From the NCBI RefSeq assembly GCF_000472425.1, contig NZ_AXAI01000032.1, positions 1 to 64,000 of the forward strand: a stretch of DNA of 64,000 nt. Direction: 5' to 3'. Positions 36,600 through 44,563 of the stretch are shown in pieces. The notes under the pieces are model-generated. The model did not search any database. It saw nothing but the letters and a program-made list of their open reading frames with translations, and was not told the origin of the DNA. Source of the stretch: Bradyrhizobium sp. Tv2a-2 (GTDB lineage: Bacteria > Pseudomonadota > Alphaproteobacteria > Rhizobiales > Xanthobacteraceae). Within the stretch, counting starts at the first letter, position 1; the number at the start of each line of letters is the position of its first letter. Made by a program: the position numbers and the translations under genes.

Positions 36600-37093
36600 G
36601 CCACGCGCCTTTCCTTCTCCGCCTTTAGCTTCTGCTGCACTTCCAGCACGGCGTCAGTGATGCCGGCATAGGCGCCGCAGCGGCAGAGATTGCCGCTCAT
36701 GCCCTCGCGGATGCGTTCGGCATCGCAGCCGGCCTGCCCTTCGTCGATCAGGCCCAGCGCGCTCATGAGCTGGCCGGGCGTGCAGAAGCCGCATTGAAAG
36801 CCGTCATGGGCGATGAAGGCGGTCTGTAGCGGATGCAGCTCATCGCCGCGCGCCACACCCTCGATGGTGGTGATGGAGGCGCCATCATGACTGATGGCAA
36901 GTGCGAGGCAGGAATTGATGCGCCGACCATCGACCAGGATGGTGCAGGCGCCGCATTGGCCGCGGTCGCATCCCTTCTTGGTTCCGGTCAGGTCCAACTG
37001 CTCGCGCAAGAGGTCGAGGAGCGTCACGCGCGGGTCAGTCAACGCAATATCGCGCCGCACCCCGTTCACGGTGAGGCTGATGGAGTGGTTCAT
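36596..37093 (-). CDS. 2Fe-2S subunit of the PaoABC-type oxidoreductase
   Basis: The 165 residues start at ATG 37093 with GGAG seven bases upstream. Eight cluster ligands are visible: C42, C47, C50 and C62 for the plant-type centre and C101, C104, C137 and C139 for the second [2Fe-2S]. Unlike E. coli PaoA, the protein starts directly with the ferredoxin fold and has no Tat signal, so the complex is probably cytoplasmic. It is the first gene of the operon. The promoter faces the divergent TetR gene, with a palindromic site in between. Confidence 0.92.
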   Translation of the reverse strand: MNHSISLTVNGVRRDIALTDPRVTLLDLLREQLDLTGTKKGCDRGQCGACTILVDGRRINSCLALAISHDGASITTIEGVARGDELHPLQTAFIAHDGFQCGFCTPGQLMSALGLIDEGQAGCDAERIREGMSGNLCRCGAYAGITDAVLEVQQKLKAEKERRVA

Positions 37094-37186
37094 GCAAGGC
37101 TCCGATCAGTGCTATGGTCAAGCGGAAGCGCGCTCCCACTCGCGGTGAAAGGCCGACGATTGCCGCCAGGTTGCGGTGGCGCATAT

Positions 37187-37203
37187 ACGGAGGGATCCTC
37201 CGT
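37187..37203. promoter_or_regulatory. Palindromic operator candidate for the TetR regulator
   Basis: ACGGAGGGATCCTCCGT: seven-base arms (ACGGAGG/CCTCCGT) around GAT, in the 244-base spacer between the divergent 2Fe-2S and TetR genes. The size and symmetry are typical of a TetR operator. It lies about 95 bases before one start and 135 before the other, where promoters for both genes would be. Confidence 0.6.
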
Positions 37204-37337
37204 TTTACAAGGGGCGCCAGGCATGCTCGGGAGGGCCAATGCCGGTCTTTTCGAAAAGTTCATGCTCGAACAAGACGATAGAGCTGGATGATTGTTTCTG
37301 AACCATTTCATGCTGCAGAATCGCACGAAGAGTTGAG

Positions 37338-37994
37338 ATGAGCGTCGAGACCGAGGCCACTGTTCGGAAACCCCGCGCCGACGCGGTGCGCAACCGGGAA
37401 CGCGTGCTGGAAGCGGCGAAGGCCGTGTTCAGCGCCGGCGGCGCAGAAGCGAGCCTGGAGGCGGTGGCCAAACACGCCGGCGTCGGCATCGGCACGCTCT
37501 ATCGACACTTCCCCACCCGCGAGGCGCTATACGAAGCCGTGTACCGGCGCGAGGTGGAGCAGCTCGGCGAGCTCGCGGACGCGCTGAAGGATGAAGCCAA
37601 GCCGGTCGAAGCGCTACGGCGCTGGATCTCCTCCAATATCGAGTTCGTCGCGACCAAAAAGGGCATGGCGGCCGCGCTTGCGCTCGCCGCGCACGGCTCG
37701 CCGGAACTGCACAGTTTTTCCTTTGAACGCCTGACCCAGGCCGTTGGCGTGCTGCTCGACCGCGCGGTCAAGGCCGGCGAGATCCGCGCCGATGTTGGTC
37801 CGGATGACCTGCTACGTGCGCTGGTTGGTATGTGCTATTTGCACGACCAGCCGGGCTGGCAGTGCACTGTGGTCCGCTTGATGGACGTGTTCGTCGATGG
37901 ATTGCGCGTGCAGCCCGAGACGCCGCGCAAGGCGGCGCCGCGGCGAGCCAGTGGCGCGAAAAAGACGGCCGTGCGCGCGAAGAAGAAGCGATAG
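37338..37994 (+). CDS. TetR/AcrR family transcriptional regulator
   Basis: A 218-residue protein. The N-terminal helix-turn-helix (about 15-62) reads NRERVLEAAKAVFSAGGAEA, then VGIGTLYRHFPTREALYEAV, the canonical TetR recognition region. The C-terminal ligand domain contains LLRALVGMCYLHDQPGWQ, as in TetR proteins with the SbtR-like C-terminal domain. The last about 25 residues are a basic tail (RRASGAKKTAVRAKKKR). It diverges from the PaoABC-type operon and most likely represses it and itself through the palindrome at 37187. The ligand may be an aldehyde or aromatic substrate, which is inference. Confidence 0.9.
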   Translation: MSVETEATVRKPRADAVRNRERVLEAAKAVFSAGGAEASLEAVAKHAGVGIGTLYRHFPTREALYEAVYRREVEQLGELADALKDEAKPVEALRRWISSNIEFVATKKGMAAALALAAHGSPELHSFSFERLTQAVGVLLDRAVKAGEIRADVGPDDLLRALVGMCYLHDQPGWQCTVVRLMDVFVDGLRVQPETPRKAAPRRASGAKKTAVRAKKKR

Positions 37995-38095
37995 TTGCGA
38001 GATCGCTCGACACGCCGCTTCAGCCTCGCAGCTGCGCGAGCGAGCTTTTATTGGTACGATGGGCCGTAAACGTAAGCGAGCAGCGGAGCGTCCCG

Positions 38096-38497
38096 ATGCG
38101 CCTGGCCTTGCTTCTCATCCTGCTATTTGTCTTGGTCATGCCGGCCCGCGCCGACGACACCGCAGCCGCGCAAAGCGTTATCAGCGCACAGGAGCAAGCC
38201 TTCGGCCGTGACGACGCGGCTACCGCCTATTCCTATGCCGCCCCCGCAATCAGGGAACGGTTTCCAGGCGCCGACATCTTCATGTCGATGGTGCGAAACG
38301 CCTACACGCCCGTGTACCGGCACAGGAGCTTCGAGTTCGGCGAGACCACAACCGAAGGCGACTGGATCGCACAACTTGTGCACATCGTCGATGCCAACGG
38401 TGAGATGTGGGAGGCGCTCTACACGCTGGAGCGCGAGCCGGACGGCAGTTTGAAGATCACAGGCTGCACCCTGCTCAAGGCCGGACAGGCCGTGTAG
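38096..38497 (+). CDS. Exported DUF4864 protein
   Basis: The 133 residues from ATG 38096 with GGAG eight bases upstream; the longer frame to 37832 overlaps the TetR gene and is not used. There is a signal peptide (MRLALLLILLFVLVMPARA, cleavage before DDTA). The DUF4864 domain has the pattern VISAQEQAFGRDDAATAYSY and ends with LKITGCTLLK. It is an NTF2-like fold found in alphaproteobacterial exported proteins of unknown role. The preceding TetR gene is 100 bases upstream on the same strand. Confidence 0.85.
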   Translation: MRLALLLILLFVLVMPARADDTAAAQSVISAQEQAFGRDDAATAYSYAAPAIRERFPGADIFMSMVRNAYTPVYRHRSFEFGETTTEGDWIAQLVHIVDANGEMWEALYTLEREPDGSLKITGCTLLKAGQAV

Positions 38498-38502
38498 TGC
38501 CT

Positions 38503-38519
38503 AAATCGCGATGCGATTT
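38503..38519. terminator. Palindromic hairpin between convergent genes
   Basis: AAATCGCGATGCGATTT: seven-base arms around GAT, just after the DUF4864 stop and before the convergent MFS stop. It lacks a long T-tract. The motif followed by TGATCATGCTT (38549-38561) resembles a common intergenic element of Bradyrhizobium, so it may be repeat-derived and serve as a transcript end. Confidence 0.45.
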
Positions 38520-38563
38520 GGTGAGGCGTCATCGCGCTGATCTTTTCGGAAAATGATCATGCT

Positions 38564-39799
38564 TCAGGCCGCTGCGAGCCGCATGCGCGTGCGCAGCAAC
38601 AGCCCGAGCACGATCGCGATATTGAGCCCGTTCCAGGCGAGCCCGTTGGCAAAGGCTGCGGCATAGGAGCCGGTGGCGTCGAAGATCACGCCGGACACCC
38701 AGCCGCCGAAGGACATGCCGAACACGGACGCGGAAATTATGATGCCCACGCGCGTCGCCGCCTCGCGAGCCGGCATCGCATCGCGCACGATTATGGCATA
38801 GCTCGGCACGATACCGCCCTGGAACAGGCCGAACATGGCCGAGATCAGGTAGAGCGAGCTCAGGCTGTCGAAAAACAGATAGAACAGCAGCGCAAATCCC
38901 TGCGCCACCGAACCGATCAGAAGCGTCCGGATGCCGCCGATCCTGTCGGCGAGGAAGCCCGAGCCGATGCGGCTGATGATGCCGCACGCCATCATCAGCG
39001 ACAGCATCTCGGCGCCACGGGCCACGCCATAGCCGAGATCGCCGCAATAGGCGACGATGTGGACCTGTGGCATCGACATCGCGACGCAACAGCAGATGCT
39101 GGCGATGGAGAGCAGCACCGTGAGTGCGTTGGTCGACAGGTTGAGATCGAGCCGCGGCGGCGGCGCGTTGACATGGTCACGCACCGCGTCCTTGCCGATC
39201 TGCGCGCGGAGCACGAGGAGTAACAGCGCCATGGTCGCGGCGCAGAAAATCCCGATCGCGACATGAGTCGCGCGCCAGCCGATGGTCGCGCTGCCCCAAT
39301 TGACCAGCGGCGGCCACAGCGTGCCCGCCACATAATTGCCGCTGGCGACAATGGTCACCGCAAGACCTCGGTAGCGCTCGAACCAGTGCGACGCCTCCGC
39401 CATCAGCGGCGCGAACAGCGCGGAGGTGCCGAGCCCGACCAGGAAATAGGCTGCATCGAATTGCCACAACGACGCGGACGAGCCGGCAAAAAGATTGGCG
39501 ATGCCGAGCAGCGCGATCGAGATCGTCATTGCCCTGACAATGCCGAAACGATCCGTGATCCGCCCGATGATGATACCGCCGCCCCCAAAGCCGAACATCA
39601 TCGCGGTGAAGGCCAGCGACACGGCGCCGCGGGTCGCGGCAAAATCCGCCTGCACGACCGGCAGCACCACGACGACCGACCACATGCCGACCGAGCCGAT
39701 CGAGGAAATCAGAAGCGCCAGCACGAGCCGCAGCCACGCCTGACGGGAGTCAGGCGCAAAGGCGGGCGTTTCCTTGTTCTTGTTCGCAGGTGCGTGCAT
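38564..39799 (-). CDS. MFS transporter
   Basis: A 411-residue protein with about 12 hydrophobic helices, such as LVLALLISSIGSVGMWSVVV and GFALLFYLFFDSL. The loop between helices 2 and 3 has the MFS signature GRITDRFGIVRAM. It resembles the oxalate/formate-antiporter-like or monocarboxylate-type MFS group (DUF-like MFS seen near catabolic genes), but the substrate cannot be named. It is located in the inner membrane. The start is ATG 39799 with GGAAG upstream. It is divergent from flhA. Confidence 0.87.
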   Translation of the reverse strand: MHAPANKNKETPAFAPDSRQAWLRLVLALLISSIGSVGMWSVVVVLPVVQADFAATRGAVSLAFTAMMFGFGGGGIIIGRITDRFGIVRAMTISIALLGIANLFAGSSASLWQFDAAYFLVGLGTSALFAPLMAEASHWFERYRGLAVTIVASGNYVAGTLWPPLVNWGSATIGWRATHVAIGIFCAATMALLLLVLRAQIGKDAVRDHVNAPPPRLDLNLSTNALTVLLSIASICCCVAMSMPQVHIVAYCGDLGYGVARGAEMLSLMMACGIISRIGSGFLADRIGGIRTLLIGSVAQGFALLFYLFFDSLSSLYLISAMFGLFQGGIVPSYAIIVRDAMPAREAATRVGIIISASVFGMSFGGWVSGVIFDATGSYAAAFANGLAWNGLNIAIVLGLLLRTRMRLAAA

Positions 39800-40108
39800 T
39801 GCCGCTGCAACTTCCCCGCTGGCAGCCTACCGGTCAAGCACCATGACGCGATATTAGGCATGCGAGGAGTGCCGCATCGCCGCCGGCCGGAGACCGCTCC
39901 GGAGGCCTCCGGATGCCGCTCCGTTAACCGTTTCCTAACCATACACCGGGCAAAAATTGCCGGGTGGAGTCGAGTGTCGTCGGCCGCGTAAAACGGGGGG
40001 CTCTCCGTGGACGCCAGTGCTGTGCCTCACTTTCGAAGCGGTGGCCCATCGGCCGCCGCACAAGGTTTTGGGGCGCGCGAACGGCATTCGCGAGGGGAAG
40101 CGGCAAGC
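39800..40108. other. Divergent spacer between the MFS gene and flhA
   Basis: 309 bases. It contains the CtrA-like box at 39924-39938 and the flhA ribosome-binding site (GAGGGGAAG just before 40109). The frame of flhA is open from 40007, but composition and the binding site favour 40109. Confidence 0.5.
39924..39938. promoter_or_regulatory. Candidate CtrA-binding box upstream of flhA
   Basis: TTAACCGTTTCCTAA followed by CCAT: TTAA, seven bases, CTAA, one mismatch from the alphaproteobacterial CtrA consensus TTAA-N7-TTAA. It is about 170 bases before the flhA start. ctrA is present in this window, and CtrA controls early flagellar genes in related bacteria. Confidence 0.5.
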
Positions 40109-42226
40109 ATGGTCGATGTCACGGCAGGCCAGGGCGCGGAAGCGACAGGCGGATTTTCGCTTCAGGAGCTCGTCAATATCTTAAAGCGAGGCGATATCGC
40201 GCTCGCGCTCGGCATCATGACCATCCTGGTGGTCTTGATCATGCCGCTGCCGTCGATGGTCCTCGACCTGTTCCTGGCGATCTCGATCACCTTCTCGATC
40301 CTGATCCTGATGACCTCGCTGTTCATCCAGGCACCGCTCGAGTTCTCCTCCTTTCCGACCATCCTGCTCATCTCGACCATGCTGCGGCTGTCGCTCAGCC
40401 TGGCCTCGACCCGGCTCATCCTCTCCCATGGTCATGAGGGCACCGACGCCGCCGGCCACGTCATCGAGGCCTTCGGCAATTTCGTGATGGGCGGCAATTT
40501 CGTGATCGGGATCATCGTCTTCGCGATCCTGGTCACCGTGAACTTCGTCGTCATCACCAAGGGTTCGGGCCGCATCGCCGAAGTCGCGGCGCGCTTCCAC
40601 CTCGACGGTATGCCTGGCAAGCAGATGGCCATCGACGCCGACCTCTCGGCCGGCCTGATCGACGAGAAGGCGGCCCGCGAGCGGCGCAAGGCACTGGAGG
40701 ACGAAAGCGGCTTCTTCGGCGCCATGGACGGCGCCTCGAAATTCGTCCGCGGCGACGCCATTGCCGGCCTCCTCGTCGTCTTCATCAACATCATCGGCGG
40801 CATCGTCATCGGCGTCGCCCAGCAGGGCCTTTCGTTCAGCGAGGCTGCCCGCACCTATACGCTGCTCACCGTCGGCGACGGTCTCGTCACCCAGGTGCCG
40901 GCGTTGATCGTCTCGACCGCGGCGGGCCTCCTGGTCTCGAAGGCCGGCGTCTCCGGCGCCGCCGACAAGGCGCTGATCCGCCAGTTCTCCGGCTATCCGC
41001 AGGCGCTCGGCATGGCATCGGCCGTGATGTTCGTGCTGGCGATGCTGCCGGGCATTCCGACCATCCCGTTCCTTGCGCTCTCCAGCGGCGCCGGTGCGCT
41101 GGCCTGGCAGGCCCGCAACCAGAAGCGCGCCAAGGCTGCGGCCGATGCCAAGGCCGCCGCTGAGCCGGCCACCAAGGCCGCCGCCGCCGAGGAGCCGATC
41201 TCGGCCGCGCTGAAGATCGACGACCTCAAGATCGAGCTCGGCTATGCGCTCTTGCCGCTCGTCAACGGTCCCGATGGCACCGACCGGCTGACCGAACAGA
41301 TCAAGGCGCTGCGCCGCTCGCTCGCCATCGAGATGGGCTTTGTGATGCCCTCGGTGCGCATCCTCGACAACGTCCAGCTCGAGGCCAACACCTATGTCAT
41401 CAAGATCAAGGAGGTCGACGCCGGCTCCGGCAAGATCTGGCCGAACCAGTTCATGGTCATGGACCCCGCCGGTAACCAGGTCTCGATCCCTGGCATCCAC
41501 ACCACCGAGCCGACCTTTGGCCTGCCGGCCACCTGGGTCGATGCAAGCCTCAAGGAAGAGGCCTCGCTCAAGGGCTACACCGTCGTCGATGCCGCGACCG
41601 TGCTGTCGACCCATCTGACCGAGCTCTTGAAGAACAACATGAGCGAGCTGCTCTCCTATGGCGAGGTGCAGAAGCTCCTGAAAGAGCTGCCCAAGGAGCA
41701 GGCCGAGCTCGTCAAGGATATCTCGCCAAGCCAGATCACGGTCTCCGGCATCCAGCGCGTGCTGCAACTCCTGCTCGCCGAGCGCATCTCGATCCGCGAC
41801 CTCTCGACCATACTCGAGGGCGTGGCCGACGCGCTGGCGGTCTCGCGCAACCCGACCACCATGGTCGAACATGTCCGCGCCCGCCTGGCACGCCAGATCT
41901 GCGCGCAAAATACCTCCTACAACGGCTATCTGCCGCTGATCGCACTGTCGGCGAAGTGGGAGCAGGCCTTCGCGGAGGCGCTGGTCGGCCAGGGCGACGA
42001 GCGGACATTGGCGATGCAGCCCACCAAGCTCTCGGAGTTCATGACTGCGGTGCGCGACGCCTTCGAGCGCGCCGCCCGCGAGGGCGAATCGCCGGTGCTC
42101 GTGACCTCGGCCGGCATCCGTCCCTATGTCCGCTCGCTGGTCGAGCGGTTCCGCGCCCAAACCACGGTGCTCTCGCAGGCCGAAATCCACCCCCGCGCCC
42201 GGTTGAAGACGGTCGGCAGCGTGTAG
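40109..42226 (+). CDS. flhA: Flagellar type III export gate protein FlhA
   Basis: The 705 residues from ATG 40109. The N-terminal about 330 residues hold eight transmembrane helices and the FHIPEP-family signature (LLISTMLRLSLSLASTRLIL). An Ala/Lys-rich linker (about 350-385) follows, then the cytoplasmic domain that binds export substrates and chaperones. FlhA is the proton-driven gate of the flagellar export apparatus in the inner membrane. It lies away from other flagellar genes here; fliI and fliJ are 14 kb downstream. A CtrA-like box precedes it. Confidence 0.97.
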   Translation: MVDVTAGQGAEATGGFSLQELVNILKRGDIALALGIMTILVVLIMPLPSMVLDLFLAISITFSILILMTSLFIQAPLEFSSFPTILLISTMLRLSLSLASTRLILSHGHEGTDAAGHVIEAFGNFVMGGNFVIGIIVFAILVTVNFVVITKGSGRIAEVAARFHLDGMPGKQMAIDADLSAGLIDEKAARERRKALEDESGFFGAMDGASKFVRGDAIAGLLVVFINIIGGIVIGVAQQGLSFSEAARTYTLLTVGDGLVTQVPALIVSTAAGLLVSKAGVSGAADKALIRQFSGYPQALGMASAVMFVLAMLPGIPTIPFLALSSGAGALAWQARNQKRAKAAADAKAAAEPATKAAAAEEPISAALKIDDLKIELGYALLPLVNGPDGTDRLTEQIKALRRSLAIEMGFVMPSVRILDNVQLEANTYVIKIKEVDAGSGKIWPNQFMVMDPAGNQVSIPGIHTTEPTFGLPATWVDASLKEEASLKGYTVVDAATVLSTHLTELLKNNMSELLSYGEVQKLLKELPKEQAELVKDISPSQITVSGIQRVLQLLLAERISIRDLSTILEGVADALAVSRNPTTMVEHVRARLARQICAQNTSYNGYLPLIALSAKWEQAFAEALVGQGDERTLAMQPTKLSEFMTAVRDAFERAAREGESPVLVTSAGIRPYVRSLVERFRAQTTVLSQAEIHPRARLKTVGSV

Positions 42227-42557
42227 CCGCTTGATCGCGAAGCAGTTTTTACGACCGTGCTTTTGCGCCACAGGCAACCGATTTCTGTGCTTTTGGCTGG
42301 CATCGGCCCGGCAACGACCCGCACCGGATGAATTTCTGTTAATTAATTGAATCAATTGATTGATTTATCGCCGCGGCGCACACGGTAACTCGCGACCATT
42401 CACGTATTATCACTGCTTTGTGATTGCATATTGGGAACTGGATGCTCGGTTCCTACGTTTGTGACGTGCGAAGAGTTGAACCTTCTGGTTGAACTGTTCG
42501 ACCAAATGTAGGGCGCAGATTCCCGAGCAAAAACTAGAAAGGCGGCAGGAGACTTCC
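42227..42557. other. Spacer downstream of flhA
   Basis: 331 bases without a gene. An AT-rich patch (42338-42370, with TTAATTAATTGAATC) stands out from the GC-rich background and probably belongs to the promoter region of the small gene at 42558. One GANTC site lies within it. Confidence 0.45.
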
Positions 42558-42761
42558 ATGAACCATTCGATCTACAGCGCCGATCGGGCGACTCATCTGA
42601 AGATCGTGGTCGTGGCTCTGGTTGCCGCGGTGGCAGTCACGGGGCTGTCGATCTCCGCCCGCCTGTCCACTTCCGATGACGGCTACACGCAGACCGCGCA
42701 CGTCATCAAGGCCGGCAAGCCGGTCACGGTCACGAGTTCAAACACCTCGATGGTTCGCTAA
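42558..42761 (+). CDS. Small membrane-anchored or exported protein, 67 residues
   Basis: ATG 42558 with CAGGAGAC upstream. The protein starts MNHSIYSADRATHLKIVVVA, has one hydrophobic helix (about 16-34) and a polar Thr/Ser-rich C-terminus (YTQTAHVIKAGKPVTVTSSN). I recognise this as a recurrent Bradyrhizobium-type small protein, present in several copies per genome, but it has no known function. A strong terminator follows 110 bases downstream. Confidence 0.75.
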   Translation: MNHSIYSADRATHLKIVVVALVAAVAVTGLSISARLSTSDDGYTQTAHVIKAGKPVTVTSSNTSMVR

Positions 42762-42870
42762 GGAGAAGTCAAAGAGGAGTTTCAAGGAATTCACGAGGCT
42801 CTTTACCAGCCCCCCAAAGTCGCCCCGTGGATATGTAGAAGACCCAACTACCCCCAAGTCGACTACGGAA

Positions 42871-42901
42871 AACGCCCGCTCCCCACGGGCGTTTTCTTTT
42901 T
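42871..42901 (+). terminator. Rho-independent terminator after the 67-residue protein gene
   Basis: Stem AACGCCCG / CGGGCGTT with loop CTCCCCA (42871-42893), then TTTTCTTTTT. This is the best intrinsic terminator in the window. The T-tract portion is duplicated immediately downstream. Confidence 0.85.
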
Positions 42902-42925
42902 GGGGGCCGTTTTCTTTTTGGGGGC
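42890..42925. repeat. Perfect 18-base tandem duplication of the terminator tail
   Basis: CGTTTTCTTTTTGGGGGC occurs at 42890-42907 and again at 42908-42925. It includes the terminator's T-tract and was probably produced by replication slippage. Confidence 0.9.
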
Positions 42926-43140
42926 ACCGTGCGCGCCTGGCACGCAACATTCCAGATTGAACATTCAAACAGCCAAACGTTGTTCATCGTCCACTTACGG
43001 GCCTCACGGTTTGCGAACGCGCTGACGCGCCTTGCCGCAATAAGCTTCGCGCAACGAGCCACGCCTGATGTCTGAGGGGCGGCGACAGGCTGCATCTCGA
43101 AGCATGAGCCTCGAAGTGGCTTGGAGATACACGTTCGCAT

Positions 43141-43400
43141 TCACGCGACGCGTTGCGCCCGAGCTTTGCATCTCTTAACACCCTCACCAAAGTCAGAGGG
43201 CGCAGGGAAGGCCGGGGGGCCGCTGCACCCGGGGCTCCCGCGCAAAAGGAATTTCCGCGAGCGCGAAAACCACAGGTACAGGCGGTGATCTACGACTGAT
43301 TCTTCTTTACGGAAAACAGAAATATTTTTGGGAACGAGGATTGACAAGGCTTTGTGATGGGCACCCGTCGGGCAAATCACGAAGCGAGAGCTGCCTGCTC
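43141..43400. repeat. Remnant of a dispersed Bradyrhizobium intergenic element
   Basis: Contains GCCCGAGCTTTGCATCTC, then AGAGGGCGCAGGGAAGGCCG and, later, CACCCGTCGGGCAAATCAC. From memory these phrases recur together in many Bradyrhizobium spacers. No second copy is in this window, so the call rests on recollection, and the boundaries are approximate. Confidence 0.4.
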
Positions 43401-43540
43401 ATCATGCAAGCGATAACGTTTCGCTCGCCGAACAGTGATGAGCGTTGCTCCGCTGGCGGGAATGCCGGCGCACAAAGATCGGTCCAGTCCACAGGCGGTC
43501 GCGCTGCATGCAGCCAGGGGCCGCTGACAGGAGAAGATCG

Positions 43541-43795
43541 ATGACGATAAGCCACACACTCGTTCGCGCAGCCCTGATCGTGTCTGCGCAGTTCGCAACG
43601 CCCGTGCTCGCGCAAGCCGTGATCGACGAGCCCGGCAATTACGCGTTCTTCCATCCAAATGCCGACGTGCTGAACCCTCCGCGGCCCACCGACGCGATGG
43701 CCGCTCAGCTATCGCCGGATCGGAACGTCGGCGGCTTGAGACTGGCGGTGCAGCCGCGTCACTCGCGGCACGCCTCTTCAGCCAAACCATACTGA
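43541..43795 (+). CDS. Small exported protein, 84 residues
   Basis: ATG 43541 with CAGGAG nine bases upstream. There is a signal peptide (MTISHTLVRAALIVSAQFAT, cleavage after VLAQA), then a short mature part containing IDEPGNYAFFHPNADVLNPP and an arginine-rich end. I recognise it as a recurrent small secreted protein type in Bradyrhizobium, function unknown. The upstream frame to 43445 is not needed. Confidence 0.65.
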   Translation: MTISHTLVRAALIVSAQFATPVLAQAVIDEPGNYAFFHPNADVLNPPRPTDAMAAQLSPDRNVGGLRLAVQPRHSRHASSAKPY

Positions 43796-43821
43796 ACTCC
43801 GCTAACCCGACATCCAGTCCG

Positions 43822-43859
43822 CAGGTGGGCGAGGACGCTTTTTGCGCCGCGCCCACCTG
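43822..43859 (+). terminator. Hairpin after the 84-residue protein gene
   Basis: Ten-base perfect arms CAGGTGGGCG (43822-43831) and CGCCCACCTG (43850-43859) around an 18-base loop, starting 27 bases after the stop codon. There is no T-tract on the 3' side, so its terminator activity is uncertain. Confidence 0.4.
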
Positions 43860-43992
43860 ATTGCGTTCTGGAGTCGGAGCCTCCCTCCGCAACCCTGTTG
43901 CAATTGCGAGATGGAGAGCCTGCCAGGCGCGATCTCGCCGCTGGCTTTGAGCACTTGCTGTTGGTAGCTTAGGCCCGTGGAGGCGGCGCGCC

Positions 43993-44372
43993 ATGACCGC
44001 TGGAAATCCGCACCGGTTTAACAGATTTGCTGCTACGTGCGTTCTCCTGCTCGTCGCTTGTACTCAGTCGAACGTTCTTGCGCGCAGCGGCGGGCTATCG
44101 CACGACAGTCCGTGGAATCCGGAGCACATCGACAGTCTCCCGCCGGAAATCCGGGACTCCGTGCTTCACAGTGCAGGACCAGGCCGGACGCAGCGCACTA
44201 TTTTGCGACCTACCTCGATCATGCGAGAATAGTGAAACTGCATTTTGAGCACTTCAATTGCGAAGGAAGGCCAATGTATCGAGAGGCGGGTCTTTGCCTC
44301 CACGAGGAGTTTACGTTGTCAGGTGCGCACTACCGGCAGTCGAGAAGCTACTACAACAAATGTGACGATTGA
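43993..44372 (+). pseudogene. Frameshifted small exported protein gene
   Basis: The first part, from ATG 43993 with GGAGGCG upstream, encodes a signal peptide and GGLSHDSPWNPEHIDSLPPE up to about codon 60. The frame then degenerates and stops at 44230-44232. Continuing from TGC at 44172 in another frame gives CRTRPDAAHYFATYLDHARI, then VKLHFEHFNCEG and ends with SRSYYNKCDD at TGA 44372. The two parts join into one protein if a single T is restored near 44171 (CACAGTGC to CACAGTTGC). So the gene carries a one-base deletion or sequencing error. The restored product would be about 126 residues, cysteine-containing and periplasmic. Function unknown. Confidence 0.7.
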
Positions 44373-44563
44373 GCCTGCCATCGTTCGCGCCACCCGGTTT
44401 CTCAATTGGGCCGCTCAAGGAAAATCATTTCCAATCTTTGTGATCGGCAGAGACCGTTGACAGCCGAGGCCGCTGGCAGTTTACTTGTGGCACGGGGGCT
44501 TGCGATCCCCCCGCGAGGCGACATGCCCAAGAATCGCGTCCTGCTTCTACGGAGGGACGCAGC

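Larger units (their letters stand above)
42762..43540. other. Long spacer with terminator, tandem duplication and dispersed-repeat remnant
   Basis: 779 bases with no supported gene. It holds a Rho-independent terminator at 42871-42900, an 18-base tandem duplication at 42890-42925 and, from about 43141 to 43400, sequence I associate with a dispersed Bradyrhizobium intergenic element. Confidence 0.5.

Noticed and set aside
40181..42355. 724-codon open frame antisense to flhA
   Set aside because: It mirrors flhA's codon structure, is full of Asp/Arg/His/Gly runs typical of antisense GC-rich DNA, and has no ribosome-binding site or known domain.
42762..43540. tRNA or small-RNA gene in the spacer
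   Set aside because: I found no cloverleaf or conserved tRNA arms; only a terminator and repeat-like sequence.
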